A stretch of 64,000 nt of DNA. It comes from Mycobacteroides sp. LB1 (GTDB lineage Bacteria; Actinomycetota; Actinomycetes; Mycobacteriales; Mycobacteriaceae). The stretch is from assembly GCF_013449725.1 (NCBI RefSeq), contig NZ_JACCFF010000002.1, forward strand, positions 310,001-374,000, read 5' to 3'. This document shows positions 8,834-21,961 of this stretch, piece by piece. Numbering within the stretch: position 1 is the first letter of the stretch; every line of letters begins with the position of its first letter. A model generated the notes under the pieces. It was not told the origin of the DNA, searched no databases, and saw only the letters and a list, made by a program, of their open reading frames with translations. A program made the position numbers and the translations under genes.

Positions 8834-10597
8834 GTGCTTACCGAGATTCGCATCGAGTCCCTTGGCGCCATACCCTCTGCTACCGCGGAATTCGACAGCG
8901 GACTGACCGTGCTGACCGGCGAGACAGGTGCCGGCAAGACGATGGTGGTCACCGGTCTCCATCTGCTCGGTGGTGCTCGCGCCGACGCCAACCGGGTGCG
9001 CGTGGGCGCCGACCGCGCCGTCGTCGAGGGTCGATTTCTCACCGTCGACCCGCTTGGCGCCGAACCCGCGGAGGTCACCGACATCCTGGACTCCTCAGGG
9101 GCGCAACGCGACGATGACGGCAGCGTGATCGCCACCCGATCCGTCACCACCGACGGCCGCTCGCGGGCGTACCTCGGCGGGCGCAGCGTGCCCGCCAAAT
9201 CGCTGGCCGGCTTCACCGCGGGACTGCTCACGGTGCACGGCCAGAACGACCAGCTGCGGCTGATGCGCCCGGACCAGCAGCTTGCCGCGCTGGACAGGTT
9301 CGCCTCGGAAGGTCCAGCCGGCATCGAGGCGCTGCTCACCACATATCGCAAGCGGCGCGAGGAGTGGCTCACCGCGCGGCGTGATCTCATCGACCGCACC
9401 CACCGGGCCCGCGAGCTGGCTCAGGAAGCCGATCGACTCGGGTTCGCGCTCAACGAGATCGACGCCGTCGACCCCAAACTGGGGGAGGACGACCAGCTCA
9501 CCGCCGATATCCATCGCCTCTCCGAGCTCGATGCGCTGCGCGATGCCGCAGCCTCGGCTCGTAGCGCTCTCGCCGGCGCCGACGACGCTGATGGTGGATC
9601 CGATTCGGCGATCGATCGCATTGCGAAGGCCAAGGCACTGCTGGAGGGAACCGATGAAGCGGCCCTGCGGACCCTGGCACCTCAACTGGCCGAGGCGCTG
9701 GCCGTGGTCAGTGATGTCTCCCGTGAGCTCACCGCCTTCACCGATGAATTGCCCAGCGATGCAAGCACGCTCGAGGGAAAGCTGGCACGCCAGGGACAGC
9801 TTCGCACGCTGACCCGTAAGTACGCCGCCGATTTGAACGGGGTGATGGCGTGGGCGCAGGAGGCGCGCAGCAGGCTGGCCGAGGTCGATACCTCCGAGGA
9901 AACTCTAGCCGCCCTCTCACAACGCGTGGATCGACTTGCCGGTGAGCTGGCGGCCGCCGCAACGGGTCTGACCAAGGCGCGCACGAAGGCCGCCAAGGCG
10001 CTGGGCAAGGCCGTCACCGGCGAGCTCGCCGGCCTGGCGATGGACCGGGCCGCATTCACCATCGCCGTCGAACCGATTCCGGCCAGGGCGGATGATTCGG
10101 CGCCGCTGCAACTGTCGCCTGGACAGGCCGTGCACGCGGGGTCATCGGGTACCGACGCCGTCGAGTTCGGTTTTGCCGCGCATCGCGATAACCCGATGCT
10201 GCCGTTGGCCAAGAGCGCCTCCGGCGGTGAGCTCTCGCGCGTGATGCTGGCGCTCGAGGTGGTGCTCGCCGCCTCGACCGCCGGAACCACCATGGTGTTC
10301 GACGAGGTCGATGCCGGTGTGGGTGGCCGCGCGGCGGTACAGATCGGGCGACGGCTCGCCAAATTGGCGCACACCCATCAGGTCATCGTGGTGACCCACC
10401 TGCCGCAGGTGGCCGCCTTCGCGGATATCCACCTCACTGTTGATCGGGTGAACAGCAAGGGCAGCGGTGTCCGACGCCTTGATGACGAGGACCGGGTTGC
10501 CGAGCTGGCTCGGATGTTGGCCGGTCTGGGGGACTCCGACACGGGCCGGGCGCACGCCCGCGAGCTACTCGACGCCGCCCGTTCCGAGCGCGCCTGA
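8834..10597 (+). CDS. recN: DNA repair ATPase RecN
   Basis: SMC-like double-strand-break repair protein, 587 residues from GTG 8834, the same size as the M. tuberculosis protein. Walker A TGETGAGKT is at residues 28-36. The central ~150-350 region is heptad-rich coiled coil. The ABC signature SASGGELSRVMLALE and Walker B TMVFDEVDAGVGG lie in the C-terminal half, with the H-loop VVTHLPQVAAFAD. RecN holds broken ends together for RecA-dependent repair. No consensus LexA box was seen directly upstream, as expected for an internal operon gene. Confidence 0.96.
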   Translation: MLTEIRIESLGAIPSATAEFDSGLTVLTGETGAGKTMVVTGLHLLGGARADANRVRVGADRAVVEGRFLTVDPLGAEPAEVTDILDSSGAQRDDDGSVIATRSVTTDGRSRAYLGGRSVPAKSLAGFTAGLLTVHGQNDQLRLMRPDQQLAALDRFASEGPAGIEALLTTYRKRREEWLTARRDLIDRTHRARELAQEADRLGFALNEIDAVDPKLGEDDQLTADIHRLSELDALRDAAASARSALAGADDADGGSDSAIDRIAKAKALLEGTDEAALRTLAPQLAEALAVVSDVSRELTAFTDELPSDASTLEGKLARQGQLRTLTRKYAADLNGVMAWAQEARSRLAEVDTSEETLAALSQRVDRLAGELAAAATGLTKARTKAAKALGKAVTGELAGLAMDRAAFTIAVEPIPARADDSAPLQLSPGQAVHAGSSGTDAVEFGFAAHRDNPMLPLAKSASGGELSRVMLALEVVLAASTAGTTMVFDEVDAGVGGRAAVQIGRRLAKLAHTHQVIVVTHLPQVAAFADIHLTVDRVNSKGSGVRRLDDEDRVAELARMLAGLGDSDTGRAHARELLDAARSERA

Positions 10598-10702
10598 ACC
10601 CGTCGCTCCGGGGAAAAGCGGGGGTGACGGGAGTGACTAATGTGACAGGTGTTACGGCGCGCCTCCACAGCCTCAGCAGGCCCTCGGGCCATCATGACCT
10701 GT

Positions 10703-11887
10703 ATGAACTTGACCACGATGCTCACGCGAAGCAGCAGCTCTCGACCCGGCATCGTCGGAACAGTGCGCACCGACAAGGACATCAACCGGCTGCTACAACG
10801 CCTGAACCCGGGTGATATCGCCGTCATCGACATTCTCGATCTGGACCGCGTCACGGCGGATGCTCTGGTCGACGCTCGCGTCAGCGCCGTGGTGAATGCC
10901 TCGCCATCGATCTCCGGGCGCTACCCGAATCTCGGACCCGAGGTGCTGGTCGCCAACGGCATCACCCTGATCGACAGCATCGGTCCGGAGGTCTTCAAAA
11001 AAGTCAAGGACGGCTCCACGGTTCGGGTACACAACGGCGGCATCTACAGCGGTGACCGCCGACTCATCGCGGGGACTCCGCGCACCGACGCGGACGTCCA
11101 CGATCTGATGACTGAGGCCAAGACCGGTCTCGTGGCACATCTGGAAGCGTTCTCCGGTAACACCATCGAATTCATCCGTAGTGAAAGCCCGTTGCTTATC
11201 GACGGCATCGGCATCCCCGACGTCGACATCGACCTGCGCAACCGGCACGTCGTTGTCGTGTCCGATGGCGTGGGCACTGCCCAGGACCTGAAGAATCTCA
11301 AACCGTTCATCAAGGAGTACCAACCGGTTCTCATCGGTGTCGGTGGCGGTGCCGATATCCTGCGCAAGTCCGGGTATCGGCCGCTCATTGTCGTCGGCGA
11401 TCCGCTGCTGATGAGCACCGATGTTCTGAAATCCGGTGCGCAGGTCGTCCTTCCGGCCGACGCCGACGGACATGCGGCCGGGCTCGAACGCATCCAGGAC
11501 CTCGGAGTTGGGGCTGTGACCTTCCCTGCGGCAGGTTCGGCCGCCGACCTGGCATTGCTGCTGGCCGATCATCACGGGGCATCGCTGATCGTCACCGTCG
11601 GGCATACCGCATCCATCGAGGAGTTCTTCGATCGCGAACGCCAGCTGTCCAATCCATCGACCTTCCTGACCCGACTCAAGGTCGGCGCCAAGCTCGTCGA
11701 CTCCAAAGCTGTTGCGACGCTGTACCGCAACCGATTCTCGGGCGGTGCGATCGCATTGCTGATCCTCGCGGTGCTGGTGGCCGTGATCACCATGCTGTGG
11801 GTAACCAGCGCAGGCGACAGCGCGGCCGAATGGCTACTCGCCTACTGGAACCGGCTCACGGTCTGGGCGCAGAACCTAGTCAGCTGA
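10703..11887 (+). CDS. steA: SteA-like septal/envelope protein (Rv1697-like)
   Basis: 394 residues. The body resembles thiamin-pyrophosphokinase-like SteA proteins: ISGRYPNLGPEVLVANG, IEFIRSESPLLIDGIG and VLPADADGHAAGLERIQDLG. A single C-terminal transmembrane helix (GGAIALLILAVLVAVITML) is near residues 355-375. In Corynebacterium, SteA and its partner SteB act in the RipC-FtsEX cell-separation pathway. I prefer ATG 10703 because the length then matches M. tuberculosis Rv1697 (393); ATG 10694 is equally in frame. steB follows 31 bp downstream. Confidence 0.88.
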   Translation: MNLTTMLTRSSSSRPGIVGTVRTDKDINRLLQRLNPGDIAVIDILDLDRVTADALVDARVSAVVNASPSISGRYPNLGPEVLVANGITLIDSIGPEVFKKVKDGSTVRVHNGGIYSGDRRLIAGTPRTDADVHDLMTEAKTGLVAHLEAFSGNTIEFIRSESPLLIDGIGIPDVDIDLRNRHVVVVSDGVGTAQDLKNLKPFIKEYQPVLIGVGGGADILRKSGYRPLIVVGDPLLMSTDVLKSGAQVVLPADADGHAAGLERIQDLGVGAVTFPAAGSAADLALLLADHHGASLIVTVGHTASIEEFFDRERQLSNPSTFLTRLKVGAKLVDSKAVATLYRNRFSGGAIALLILAVLVAVITMLWVTSAGDSAAEWLLAYWNRLTVWAQNLVS

Positions 11888-11918
11888 CGAGCCCGCCACA
11901 TTCCATAAGGGACCACAC

Positions 11919-12863
11919 GTGATTACCCTGCGCCAGCACGCAATATCCCTAGCCGCGGTGTTCCTCGCCCTCGCGATAGGCGTTGTACTCGGCTCCGGCC
12001 TGCTCAACGACACCCTGCTCTCGGGCCTGCGTGAGGACAAACGCAGCCAGCAGCGGCAGATCGAGGATCTGAATCAAGACAAGAACGCGCTCAATGAGAA
12101 ACTCAACGCGGCAAGCAATTTCGATGCCACCATGGCACCTCGCATGCTCTCCGGCGCCCTGAACGATCGCAAGGTGGTCCTGATCACCACCCCCGAGGCC
12201 GACCGCTCGGACGTGGAGGGGATCGCACAACTGATCTCCACGGCAGGCGGGGCTGTATCGGGCCGGATCGGATTGACGGATCAGTTCACCGACGCCAACC
12301 AGGGCGAACGGCTGCGCACCATCGTGAATTCATCGATCCTGCCCGCCGGAACGCAGCTGCGCACCGATGCCGTCGACCAGGGATCGCAGGCGGGTGACCT
12401 GGTGGGCATCGTGCTGCAGATCGCACCGAACCGTCCAGAAGAGCCGGCACCGCCGGTAACCGATATGCAGCGGGACACCGCGCTGTCGGCGCTGCGTCAA
12501 AGCGGATTCATCACCTACACCGATGGGCAGGTGTCGGCGGGGAATCTCGCGGTGGTCGTGACCGGGGGAGCACTGCCCGACGACGCCGGGAACAAGGGCT
12601 CGACCGTCGCGCGCTTCGCTGCCGCACTGGACCGGCGCGGCTCCGGCACCGTGCTGGCCGGACGCAGCGGATCAGCCAGCGGTATCGCGTCGATCGCGGT
12701 CACCCGGGCCGACGGATCCATGGCCTCGGCGGCCAGCACGGTCGACGATATCGAGATGGCGTCGGGGCGCGTCACCACCGTCCTCGCGCTGCGTGAACAG
12801 TCCGACGGCCACTCGGGCCGGTACGGACTGGGCCCCGGTGCTACCGCCATCACGGTGCCGTAA
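11919..12863 (+). CDS. mctB: SteB/MctB-like membrane-anchored protein (Rv1698-like)
   Basis: 314 residues from GTG 11919. An N-terminal uncleaved anchor or signal segment (SLAAVFLALAIGVVLGSGLL, residues 10-29) is followed by a coiled coil (about 35-65, rich in Q/E/L/K) and a globular DUF3186-type domain on the outer side. M. tuberculosis Rv1698 has been named MctB for copper homeostasis. The corynebacterial homologue SteB partners SteA in cell separation. These two descriptions have not been reconciled, and the operon with steA supports the division role. Confidence 0.9.
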   Translation: MITLRQHAISLAAVFLALAIGVVLGSGLLNDTLLSGLREDKRSQQRQIEDLNQDKNALNEKLNAASNFDATMAPRMLSGALNDRKVVLITTPEADRSDVEGIAQLISTAGGAVSGRIGLTDQFTDANQGERLRTIVNSSILPAGTQLRTDAVDQGSQAGDLVGIVLQIAPNRPEEPAPPVTDMQRDTALSALRQSGFITYTDGQVSAGNLAVVVTGGALPDDAGNKGSTVARFAAALDRRGSGTVLAGRSGSASGIASIAVTRADGSMASAASTVDDIEMASGRVTTVLALREQSDGHSGRYGLGPGATAITVP

Positions 12864-12924
12864 AACACGGATCAAGCTCACACTGCGCGGCGTGTTCAGT
12901 GCCGGCTGTCGGCGTCTTTGTTAG

Positions 12925-15324
<2,400 letters not shown>

Positions 15325-15328
<4 letters not shown>

Positions 15329-16314
15329 CTCCGGCTCTGGCCCCCGGCTCTTCGCCCGAGAGGCTCATCGCTGGGCTCCTCGATGGCGAGATCCAGTCCT
15401 ATCTGGATCACCTGGACGTGGAACGCGGCGTCGCCGCCAACACCCTCAGCTCATACCGTCGTGACCTGCGCCGCTATCAACAGCATCTCGCCGAACGCAA
15501 GATCAGCCGACTGGCGGACGTCTCCGAACCCGATGTCAGCGATTTCGTCGTGACACTGCGCAGGGGTGACCCCGATAACGGCGTGCCCGAGCTGTCCGCA
15601 TCCTCGGCCGCCCGCGCGCTGATCGCCGTCCGCGGACTGCACCGCTTCGCAGCCGTCGAGGGTCTGGTGCCGACGGATGTCGCCCGCGCCGTGAAACCGC
15701 CCACTCCTAACCGACGGCTGCCCAAGAGCTTGACCGTCGACCAGGTGGAGGCACTGCTGGTCGCCGCCGGCGGTGGTCCCGGCAGCGCTGCCGACGGCCC
15801 TCTCGATCTCCGCAACCGCGCACTGCTGGAGCTCCTGTATTCGACCGGTGCCCGCATCTCCGAGGCCGTGGGGCTCGATGTCGACGACGTCGACGTCCAC
15901 GCCCGCTCGGCCCTGCTCTGGGGCAAGGGCGGTAAGCAGCGGCTGGTCCCGGTCGGGCGGCCCGCGGTGGAAGCGCTCCAGGCATATCTGGTGCGTGGCC
16001 GTCCCGACCTGGCACGAAGAGGACGAGGTGGCGTTCCCGCGCTGTTCTTGAACTCTCGGGGCGGGCGATTGTCTCGCCAGAGTGCCTGGCAGGTGCTCGC
16101 CGATGCCGCCGAGCGCGCGAAGATCAGCGCGGCGGTGTCCCCGCACACCCTGCGGCATTCCTTTGCAACGCACCTTCTCGAGGGCGGTGCCGATGTCCGC
16201 GTCGTCCAGGAGTTACTTGGCCATGCCTCGGTGACGACCACGCAGATCTACACCCTGGTGACGGTGAGTTCGCTGCGCGAAGTGTGGGCCGGTGCGCATC
16301 CCCGTGCCCGGTAG
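15325..16314 (+). CDS. xerD: Tyrosine recombinase XerD
   Basis: 329 residues from GTG 15325. An N-terminal SAM-like DNA-binding domain ([20 protein letters not shown]) precedes a catalytic domain with the full set: Arg in STGARISE, Lys in WGKGGKQR, His-x-x-Arg in [12 protein letters not shown], His in LLGHASV and Tyr in TTQIYT. XerD with XerC resolves chromosome dimers at dif near the terminus. Its place next to parA-scpA-scpB links it to segregation. The M. tuberculosis protein has 311 residues, and the extra ones here are N-terminal. Confidence 0.95.
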
Positions 16315-16430
16315 TAGCGATCGCATGCGCGGGTTGCCGCTACCAGACGCCGCAACCCCACTAGACTTGCCCGAATGCTGGCCGATGAGCCGCTTGCGCG
16401 AAGAGGATCAACGGTGGATCGGGAGGTGAC

Positions 16431-17300
16431 GTGACGGACGAGGATCTTCCCGCCGAAGACACCGACCTTGATCTCACCGGGCGTCCTCACAAAGACATTC
16501 CCGAACCAAAGCCGCTGACCAGCCATGGGCTAGCCAAGGTCATCGCCATGTGCAACCAGAAGGGCGGGGTGGGTAAGACCACGTCGACTATCAATCTGGG
16601 TGCCGCGTTGGCTGGGTACGGCCGACGGGTCCTGCTTGTTGACCTTGACCCGCAGGGGGCCCTGTCGGCCGGTTTGGGAATCGCGCACCACGAGCTGGAG
16701 ACCACCGTGCACAACCTGCTGGTGGAGCCCAGGGTGTCGGTGGACGAGGTCCTCATGCGCACCCGCGTCGAGGGACTGGACCTGATCCCGAGCAACATCG
16801 ACCTCTCTGCGGCCGAGATTCAGCTGGTCAACGAGGTGGGCAGGGAACACTCACTGGCTCGCGCGCTGCATCCGGTGCTCGACCGCTACGACTACGTGCT
16901 CATCGACTGTCAGCCGTCGCTGGGTCTGTTGACCGTGAATGCGTTGGCTTGCGCCGAGGGCGTGGTCATCCCAATGGAATGCGCATTTTTCTCGCTGCGC
17001 GGGCTGGCGTTGCTGACCGACACCGTCGCCAAGGTGCGCGACCGGCTCAACCCGAAACTGTCGGTGTCCGGAATCGTCATCACCATGTTCGATGCCCGCA
17101 CCCTGCACGCACGTGAGGTGATGGCCCGGGTCATCGAGGTGTTCGGCGATCAGGTCTTCCACACCGTCATCACCCGCACCGTCCGCTTCCCGGAGACCAG
17201 CGTGGCGGGGGAGCCGATCACCACCTGGGCGCCCAAGTCCTCCGGCGCGCTGGCGTACATCTCGTTGGCCCGCGAGGTAATCGCCCGGTTCGAATCGTGA
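16431..17300 (+). CDS. ParA/Soj-like chromosome-partitioning ATPase (Rv1708-like)
   Basis: 289 residues from GTG 16431 with GGGAGG nearby. The deviant Walker A is NQKGGVGKTTSTINLG, followed by LLVDLDPQG and YVLIDCQPSLG. Residues 1-35 are an acidic extension. This is not the oriC-linked parAB copy; it is the ParA-like gene fixed upstream of scpA-scpB in actinobacteria. A role in loading or positioning SMC condensin is inferred from context. It overlaps scpA by 4 bp (GTGA). Confidence 0.92.
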   Translation: MTDEDLPAEDTDLDLTGRPHKDIPEPKPLTSHGLAKVIAMCNQKGGVGKTTSTINLGAALAGYGRRVLLVDLDPQGALSAGLGIAHHELETTVHNLLVEPRVSVDEVLMRTRVEGLDLIPSNIDLSAAEIQLVNEVGREHSLARALHPVLDRYDYVLIDCQPSLGLLTVNALACAEGVVIPMECAFFSLRGLALLTDTVAKVRDRLNPKLSVSGIVITMFDARTLHAREVMARVIEVFGDQVFHTVITRTVRFPETSVAGEPITTWAPKSSGALAYISLAREVIARFES

Positions 17301-18175
17301 CGATTGGTTTGGACCAGGAGCCAGACGTCGCCGAGACCCACACAGATCCCGTCGTCGCCGACTCCGCGGCTCCGGAACCTGATGCCGATACTCGTGGCTT
17401 CCGGATTCGGCTCTCGAACTTCGAGGGTCCTTTCGACCTTCTGCTGCAACTGATTTCGCAGCACCGGCTCGACGTCACCGAGGTGGCGTTGCATCGGGTG
17501 ACAGACGAGTTCATCGCCTACACCAAGTCGCTGGGCGATACGTACAGCCTGGATGAGGTCACCGCGTTCCTGGTGGTGGCGGCCACATTGTTGGACCTCA
17601 AGGCCGCCCGCCTGCTGCCCTCCGGCCAGGTCGAGGACAACGACGATCTGGCCTTCCTGGAGATCCGCGACCTGCTGTTCGCTCGCTTGCTGCAGTACCG
17701 GGCCTTCAAGCATGTGGCCGAGATGTTCGCCGAACTGGAGGCCGCTGCCTTGCGGTCGTATCCGCGTGCGGTGGCGCTGGAAGAGCGGTTCAGTGAGCTG
17801 CTGCCGCCGGTCCACCTCGGCTTGGACGGGGCACAGTTCGCTGAGCTCGCGGCGGGCGCGTTCACGCCCCGGCCGGTGCCGACGGTGGGGCTGGGACACC
17901 TGCATGTACAGCGCGTCTCGGTGCCCGAACACGCCAAACGGATGGTCGAATTACTCTCCGGACGTGGTGCAGGACAGTGGATGACGTTCACCGAGCTGGT
18001 GGCCGAATGCTCGGCGCCCATCGAGATCGTTGCCCGCTTCCTGGGCGTGCTCGAGTTGTACCGGTCCAAGGCGGTACTATTCGAGCAATCTGAACCGCTT
18101 GGACCGCTCCAAGTTTCGTGGACCGGTGAGCGTCCGGCGCAGGATGATCTGGAAAAGGCAGTGGACTACACATGA
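17297..18175 (+). CDS. scpA: Segregation and condensation protein A
   Basis: 292-residue kleisin. The family core RLSNFEGPFDLLLQLI begins near residue 37 after an acidic leader. It continues DEFIAYTKSLG and FLVVAATLLDLKAARLLP, and ends in a winged-helix region (MTFTELVAECSAPIEIVARFLGVLELY). ScpA bridges the two SMC heads and binds ScpB in the bacterial condensin complex. Start GTG 17297 overlaps parA by 4 bp, and the gene overlaps scpB by 4 bp (ATGA). Confidence 0.95.
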   Translation: MTIGLDQEPDVAETHTDPVVADSAAPEPDADTRGFRIRLSNFEGPFDLLLQLISQHRLDVTEVALHRVTDEFIAYTKSLGDTYSLDEVTAFLVVAATLLDLKAARLLPSGQVEDNDDLAFLEIRDLLFARLLQYRAFKHVAEMFAELEAAALRSYPRAVALEERFSELLPPVHLGLDGAQFAELAAGAFTPRPVPTVGLGHLHVQRVSVPEHAKRMVELLSGRGAGQWMTFTELVAECSAPIEIVARFLGVLELYRSKAVLFEQSEPLGPLQVSWTGERPAQDDLEKAVDYT

Positions 18176-18903
18176 GCGAGCAGACGACCTCGGTCGAGGG
18201 GTCAGGGGAGTCCACCGAGCTCGACGACCCCGTCGATTCCGGTGAAGAGCGTCGCGAGGACGAATTCGTCCCGATGTCCGATGACGAACTGACCAGCACC
18301 CTCGAAGCGCTGCTGCTCGTGGTGGATACACCCATCAACGCCCCGACCCTGGCTTCTCTGGTTTCCCAGCCGCTCGATCGCGTAACCGAAGCGCTGCAAC
18401 GGGTTTCCGAGATTCTGACCGACCGCGCCAGCGGTATCGACCTGCGCGAGAGTGCCGATGGCTGGCGGATGTATACGCGCGCCCAGTACGCCCCGTACGT
18501 CGAGAAGCTGCTGCTTGACGGAGCACGTTCCAAGCTGACCCGCGCCGCACTGGAGACGCTGGCCGTGGTGGCCTATCGGCAGCCCGTGACGAGGTCGCGC
18601 GTCAGCGCTGTGCGTGGTGTCAACGTCGACGCCGTCATGCGGACTCTGCTGATGCGCGGGCTGATCGCGGAGGCGGGTACGGACGACGATTCCGGCGCTG
18701 TGATGTTCCGCACCACCGAGCTGTTCCTCGAGCGCCTCGGGCTGACCTCGCTGTCGGACCTTCCCGATATCGCACCGCTACTTCCGGATATCGACGTCAT
18801 CGACGACCTGTCGCAGAATCTGGCTGAAGAACCGCGATTCGCGCGGCTGAACCGCGCGCCTGCCACTGTTGCAGCGCCCGCCTTTACTGTGGATCAGGAC
18901 TGA
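18172..18903 (+). CDS. scpB: Segregation and condensation protein B
   Basis: 243 residues with two winged-helix domains: LTSTLEALLLVVDTPINA begins the first, and RAALETLAVVAYRQPVTR with VRGVNVDAVMRTLL forms the second. Residues 1-35 are acidic and disordered, and the tail past residue 205 looks flexible. ScpB dimerises and binds ScpA in the SMC complex. The gene ends 3 bp before the pseudouridine synthase gene. Confidence 0.95.
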   Translation: MSEQTTSVEGSGESTELDDPVDSGEERREDEFVPMSDDELTSTLEALLLVVDTPINAPTLASLVSQPLDRVTEALQRVSEILTDRASGIDLRESADGWRMYTRAQYAPYVEKLLLDGARSKLTRAALETLAVVAYRQPVTRSRVSAVRGVNVDAVMRTLLMRGLIAEAGTDDDSGAVMFRTTELFLERLGLTSLSDLPDIAPLLPDIDVIDDLSQNLAEEPRFARLNRAPATVAAPAFTVDQD

Positions 18904-18906
18904 CCA

Positions 18907-19650
18907 ATGAGCGAAGAAGAAGGCATTCGGCTACAAAAGGTGTTGTCGCAAGCGGGAATTGCGTCACGCCGGGTAGCTGAGCGGATGATCTACGAGGGCC
19001 GCGTCGAGGTGGACGGCAAGATCGTCACCGAACAGGGCAGGCGAATCGACCCGGCAACCAGCGTGGTTCGCGTCGACGGTGTGCGCGTGGTGATGAACTC
19101 CGAGCTGGTGTATCTGGCCCTCAACAAGCCCTTCGGCATGCTGTCGACGATGTCCGACGAGCAGGGGCGCCCGTGCATCGGGAAGCTGATCGAGGAGCGC
19201 GTCCGCAAGAATCAGGGCGTCCGCAACGTGGGACGCCTGGACGCCGACACCGTGGGACTGATCCTGTTGACCAATGACGGAGAGCTGACGCATCGGCTCA
19301 TGCACCCGTCGTTCGAGGTGCCCAAGACCTACGTGGCAACCGTGGCGGGAACCGTCCCGCGGGGCCTGGGCAAACGGCTGCGGGCGGGTGTGACCCTGGA
19401 CGACGGGCCCGTCAAGGTGGACGACTTCAAGTTCGGCGGGGAAATAGGCGGCAGAACGATGCTTCAGGTGACTCTCCACGAGGGTCGCAACCGAATCGTG
19501 CGACGCATGTTCGACGCCGTCGGCCATCCGGTATTGGAATTGGTGCGCACCAAGATTGGCGAAGTAACGCTGGGCGATCAGCGCCCGGGGAGCCTGCGCG
19601 CCCTCGGCCGTGACGAGATCGGCTCGCTGTACAAAGCGGTGGGACTGTGA
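18907..19650 (+). CDS. Ribosomal large-subunit pseudouridine synthase, RluB type
   Basis: 247 residues. An S4 domain ([21 protein letters not shown], residues 7-60) precedes a RsuA/RluB catalytic domain with the active-site Asp in [19 protein letters not shown]. RluB modifies U2605 (E. coli numbering) in 23S rRNA; target position is inferred from family. The scpB-rluB-cmk-der order is common in actinobacteria. Overlaps cmk by 4 bp (GTGA). Confidence 0.92.
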   Translation: MSEEEGIRLQKVLSQAGIASRRVAERMIYEGRVEVDGKIVTEQGRRIDPATSVVRVDGVRVVMNSELVYLALNKPFGMLSTMSDEQGRPCIGKLIEERVRKNQGVRNVGRLDADTVGLILLTNDGELTHRLMHPSFEVPKTYVATVAGTVPRGLGKRLRAGVTLDDGPVKVDDFKFGGEIGGRTMLQVTLHEGRNRIVRRMFDAVGHPVLELVRTKIGEVTLGDQRPGSLRALGRDEIGSLYKAVGL

Positions 19651-20363
19651 CGAGCGACTCGCGCGAAGAACATCGCGTACCGACCCGTGTTGTGGTCGCC
19701 ATTGACGGCCCGTCCGGCACCGGCAAGTCGTCGGTAGCCAAGGAATTGGCGCGGCAACTCGGTGCCGCATACCTGGATACCGGTGCGATGTACCGGATCG
19801 TCACGCTCTGGGTGCTGCGCGCCGGCGTCGACCTCACCGACCCTGAGGCCATTGCGGCGGCAACCGAACAGGTTCCGATGTCCGTCGGCTCCGATCCCGA
19901 TGTGGAGACGGCTCTGCTTGCCGACGAGGATGTTTCGGTGCCCATCCGCGGCACGGAGGTGACCGGCTCGGTCTCGGCGGTCTCAGCGGTGCCCGCGGTG
20001 CGCGAGCGCCTGGTACAGCGGCAGCGCGAGCTGGCCGAAGGTCCCGAAGCGGTCGTTGTCGAGGGCCGCGATATCGGCACCGTGGTACTGCCGGAGGCCG
20101 ACGTGAAGATCTACCTGACCGCATCGGCACAGGCACGGGCACGGCGCCGCAATGCGCAGAACGTTTCCGACGGCAAGGCCGACGAATACGACCGGGTCCT
20201 GGCCGACGTCCAACGCCGCGACCACTTGGACTCCACGCGGGCGGTGTCGCCATTACGCCCGGCCGAGGACGCGGTAGAAATCGACACCAGCGAGATGACG
20301 CAGGACCAAGTGGTGGCCCACCTGCTGGAACTGGTCCAGAGCAGAGCAGGGGTATCACGATGA
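19647..20363 (+). CDS. cmk: Cytidylate kinase
   Basis: 238 residues from GTG 19647. P-loop [16 protein letters not shown] is near residues 18-33, followed by LDTGAMYR, the CMP-binding [15 protein letters not shown] and the lid RRNAQNVSD. It phosphorylates CMP and dCMP to diphosphates, following CTP synthase pathway chemistry upstream in the window. The last bases overlap der (ATGA). Confidence 0.95.
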   Translation: MTSDSREEHRVPTRVVVAIDGPSGTGKSSVAKELARQLGAAYLDTGAMYRIVTLWVLRAGVDLTDPEAIAAATEQVPMSVGSDPDVETALLADEDVSVPIRGTEVTGSVSAVSAVPAVRERLVQRQRELAEGPEAVVVEGRDIGTVVLPEADVKIYLTASAQARARRRNAQNVSDGKADEYDRVLADVQRRDHLDSTRAVSPLRPAEDAVEIDTSEMTQDQVVAHLLELVQSRAGVSR

Positions 20364-21760
20364 CCGATGGCACATGGGTTGACGAAAATGATTGGGAACT
20401 GACCGAATTCGAAGACGGTGAGGAATCAGAAGAGCCGTCGGCACCGCCCGCGGTGGTGGCCGTGGTCGGTCGACCGAATGTCGGCAAGTCGACATTGGTG
20501 AACCGGATCATCGGGCGGCGCGAAGCCGTCGTCCAGGACATCCCCGGGGTGACCCGCGACCGAGTTTCCTATGACGCCCAGTGGCTGGATCACCGCTTCA
20601 CCGTGCAGGACACTGGCGGGTGGGAAGCCGATGCGACCGGCCTGCAGCAGCTCGTCGCCGAACAGGCGCGCCACGCGATGTTGACTGCCGACCTGATCAT
20701 CCTGGTGGTAGATGCCACAGTTGGTGCAACCTCCACCGACGAAGACGCGGCCAAGCTGCTGCGCCGCTCCGGTAAGCCAGTCTTCCTGGCGGCCAACAAG
20801 GTTGACAGCGACCGCGCCGAGGCCGACGCCGCCACACTGTGGTCGCTGGGACTGGGGGAGCCCATGGCGATCAGCGCGATGCACGGTCGCGGCGTGGCGG
20901 ATCTGCTCGACCGCGTCGTTGCCGACCTGCCCAAGGTTTCCGCGCGGGGATCCGCCGAGGGCGGCCCCCGCCGCGTGGCGCTCGTCGGAAAACCCAACGT
21001 GGGCAAGAGCTCTCTACTCAATCGACTCTCCGGAGACCAACGCGCGGTGGTGCACGAGACCGCGGGGACCACCGTCGACCCGGTGGACACATTGATCGAA
21101 CTCGGCGGCAAGACTTGGCGTTTCATCGATACGGCGGGACTGCGTCGCAAGGTGGGGCAAGCCTCCGGTCACGAGTACTACGCCTCACTACGGACCCATG
21201 GAGCCATCGAGGCCGCCGAGGTCGCGATCGTTCTCCTCGACGGATCGCAGCCCATCACCGAGCAGGACCAACGGGTGCTGTCCATGGTGATCGAGACCGG
21301 ACGTGCATTGGTGCTCGTGTTCAACAAATGGGACTTGGTTGACGAAGACCGTCTCGACCTCCTTGAACGTGAAGTAGACCTTCAGCTTTCACAGCTGAAA
21401 TGGGCACAACGCGTGAATATCTCGGCCAAGAGCGGGCGCGCCGTGCAGAAGCTCGTGCCAGCCTTAGAGGCTGCGCTGCAATCATGGGATAGACGGATTT
21501 CCACCGGTCAGCTGAATACCTGGGTCAAGGAAGTGGTTGCCGCGACGCCACCCCCGGTGCGTGGCGGGAAACAGCCGCGAGTGTTGTTCGCGACGCAGGC
21601 CACCTCCCGACCACCCACATTCGTGCTATTTACCACCGGTTTCCTCGAAGCGGGATACCGGCGTTTCCTAGAACGCAGGTTGCGCGAAAGTTTCGGTTTT
21701 GACGGAACTCCCATCCGGATCAACATTCGGATGCGCGAGAAGCGCGGACCCAAACGCTAA
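20360..21760 (+). CDS. der: Ribosome-assembly GTPase Der (EngA)
   Basis: 466 residues with the tandem GTPase domains that define Der. Domain 1: [18 protein letters not shown]. Domain 2: [23 protein letters not shown]-like domain follows and the tail is basic (MREKRGPKR). Der acts in 50S subunit maturation. The N-terminal ~30 residues are acidic. It ends the long co-directional run from parA. About 200 bp without a gene follow; the palindrome CGAATATTCG at 21831-21840 is the only symmetric element noticed there. Confidence 0.96.
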   Translation: MTDGTWVDENDWELTEFEDGEESEEPSAPPAVVAVVGRPNVGKSTLVNRIIGRREAVVQDIPGVTRDRVSYDAQWLDHRFTVQDTGGWEADATGLQQLVAEQARHAMLTADLIILVVDATVGATSTDEDAAKLLRRSGKPVFLAANKVDSDRAEADAATLWSLGLGEPMAISAMHGRGVADLLDRVVADLPKVSARGSAEGGPRRVALVGKPNVGKSSLLNRLSGDQRAVVHETAGTTVDPVDTLIELGGKTWRFIDTAGLRRKVGQASGHEYYASLRTHGAIEAAEVAIVLLDGSQPITEQDQRVLSMVIETGRALVLVFNKWDLVDEDRLDLLEREVDLQLSQLKWAQRVNISAKSGRAVQKLVPALEAALQSWDRRISTGQLNTWVKEVVAATPPPVRGGKQPRVLFATQATSRPPTFVLFTTGFLEAGYRRFLERRLRESFGFDGTPIRINIRMREKRGPKR

Positions 21761-21961
21761 CTGTCAATGAGATAGCAACGGGCACAAGCCAAAAGACCTC
21801 ATGCACATTGCCCTCTCAGGCTCTGTTCACCGAATATTCGCGTTCACGTTGAGATCTACCCGATCCGAATCGCCCACTTTTCCGGTTTGCCGACCTAGGC
21901 TGGTTTAACCGTCTACCATCCTGCGGCGGTACCAAAACCACCTACCGAAAGGCGCAACACA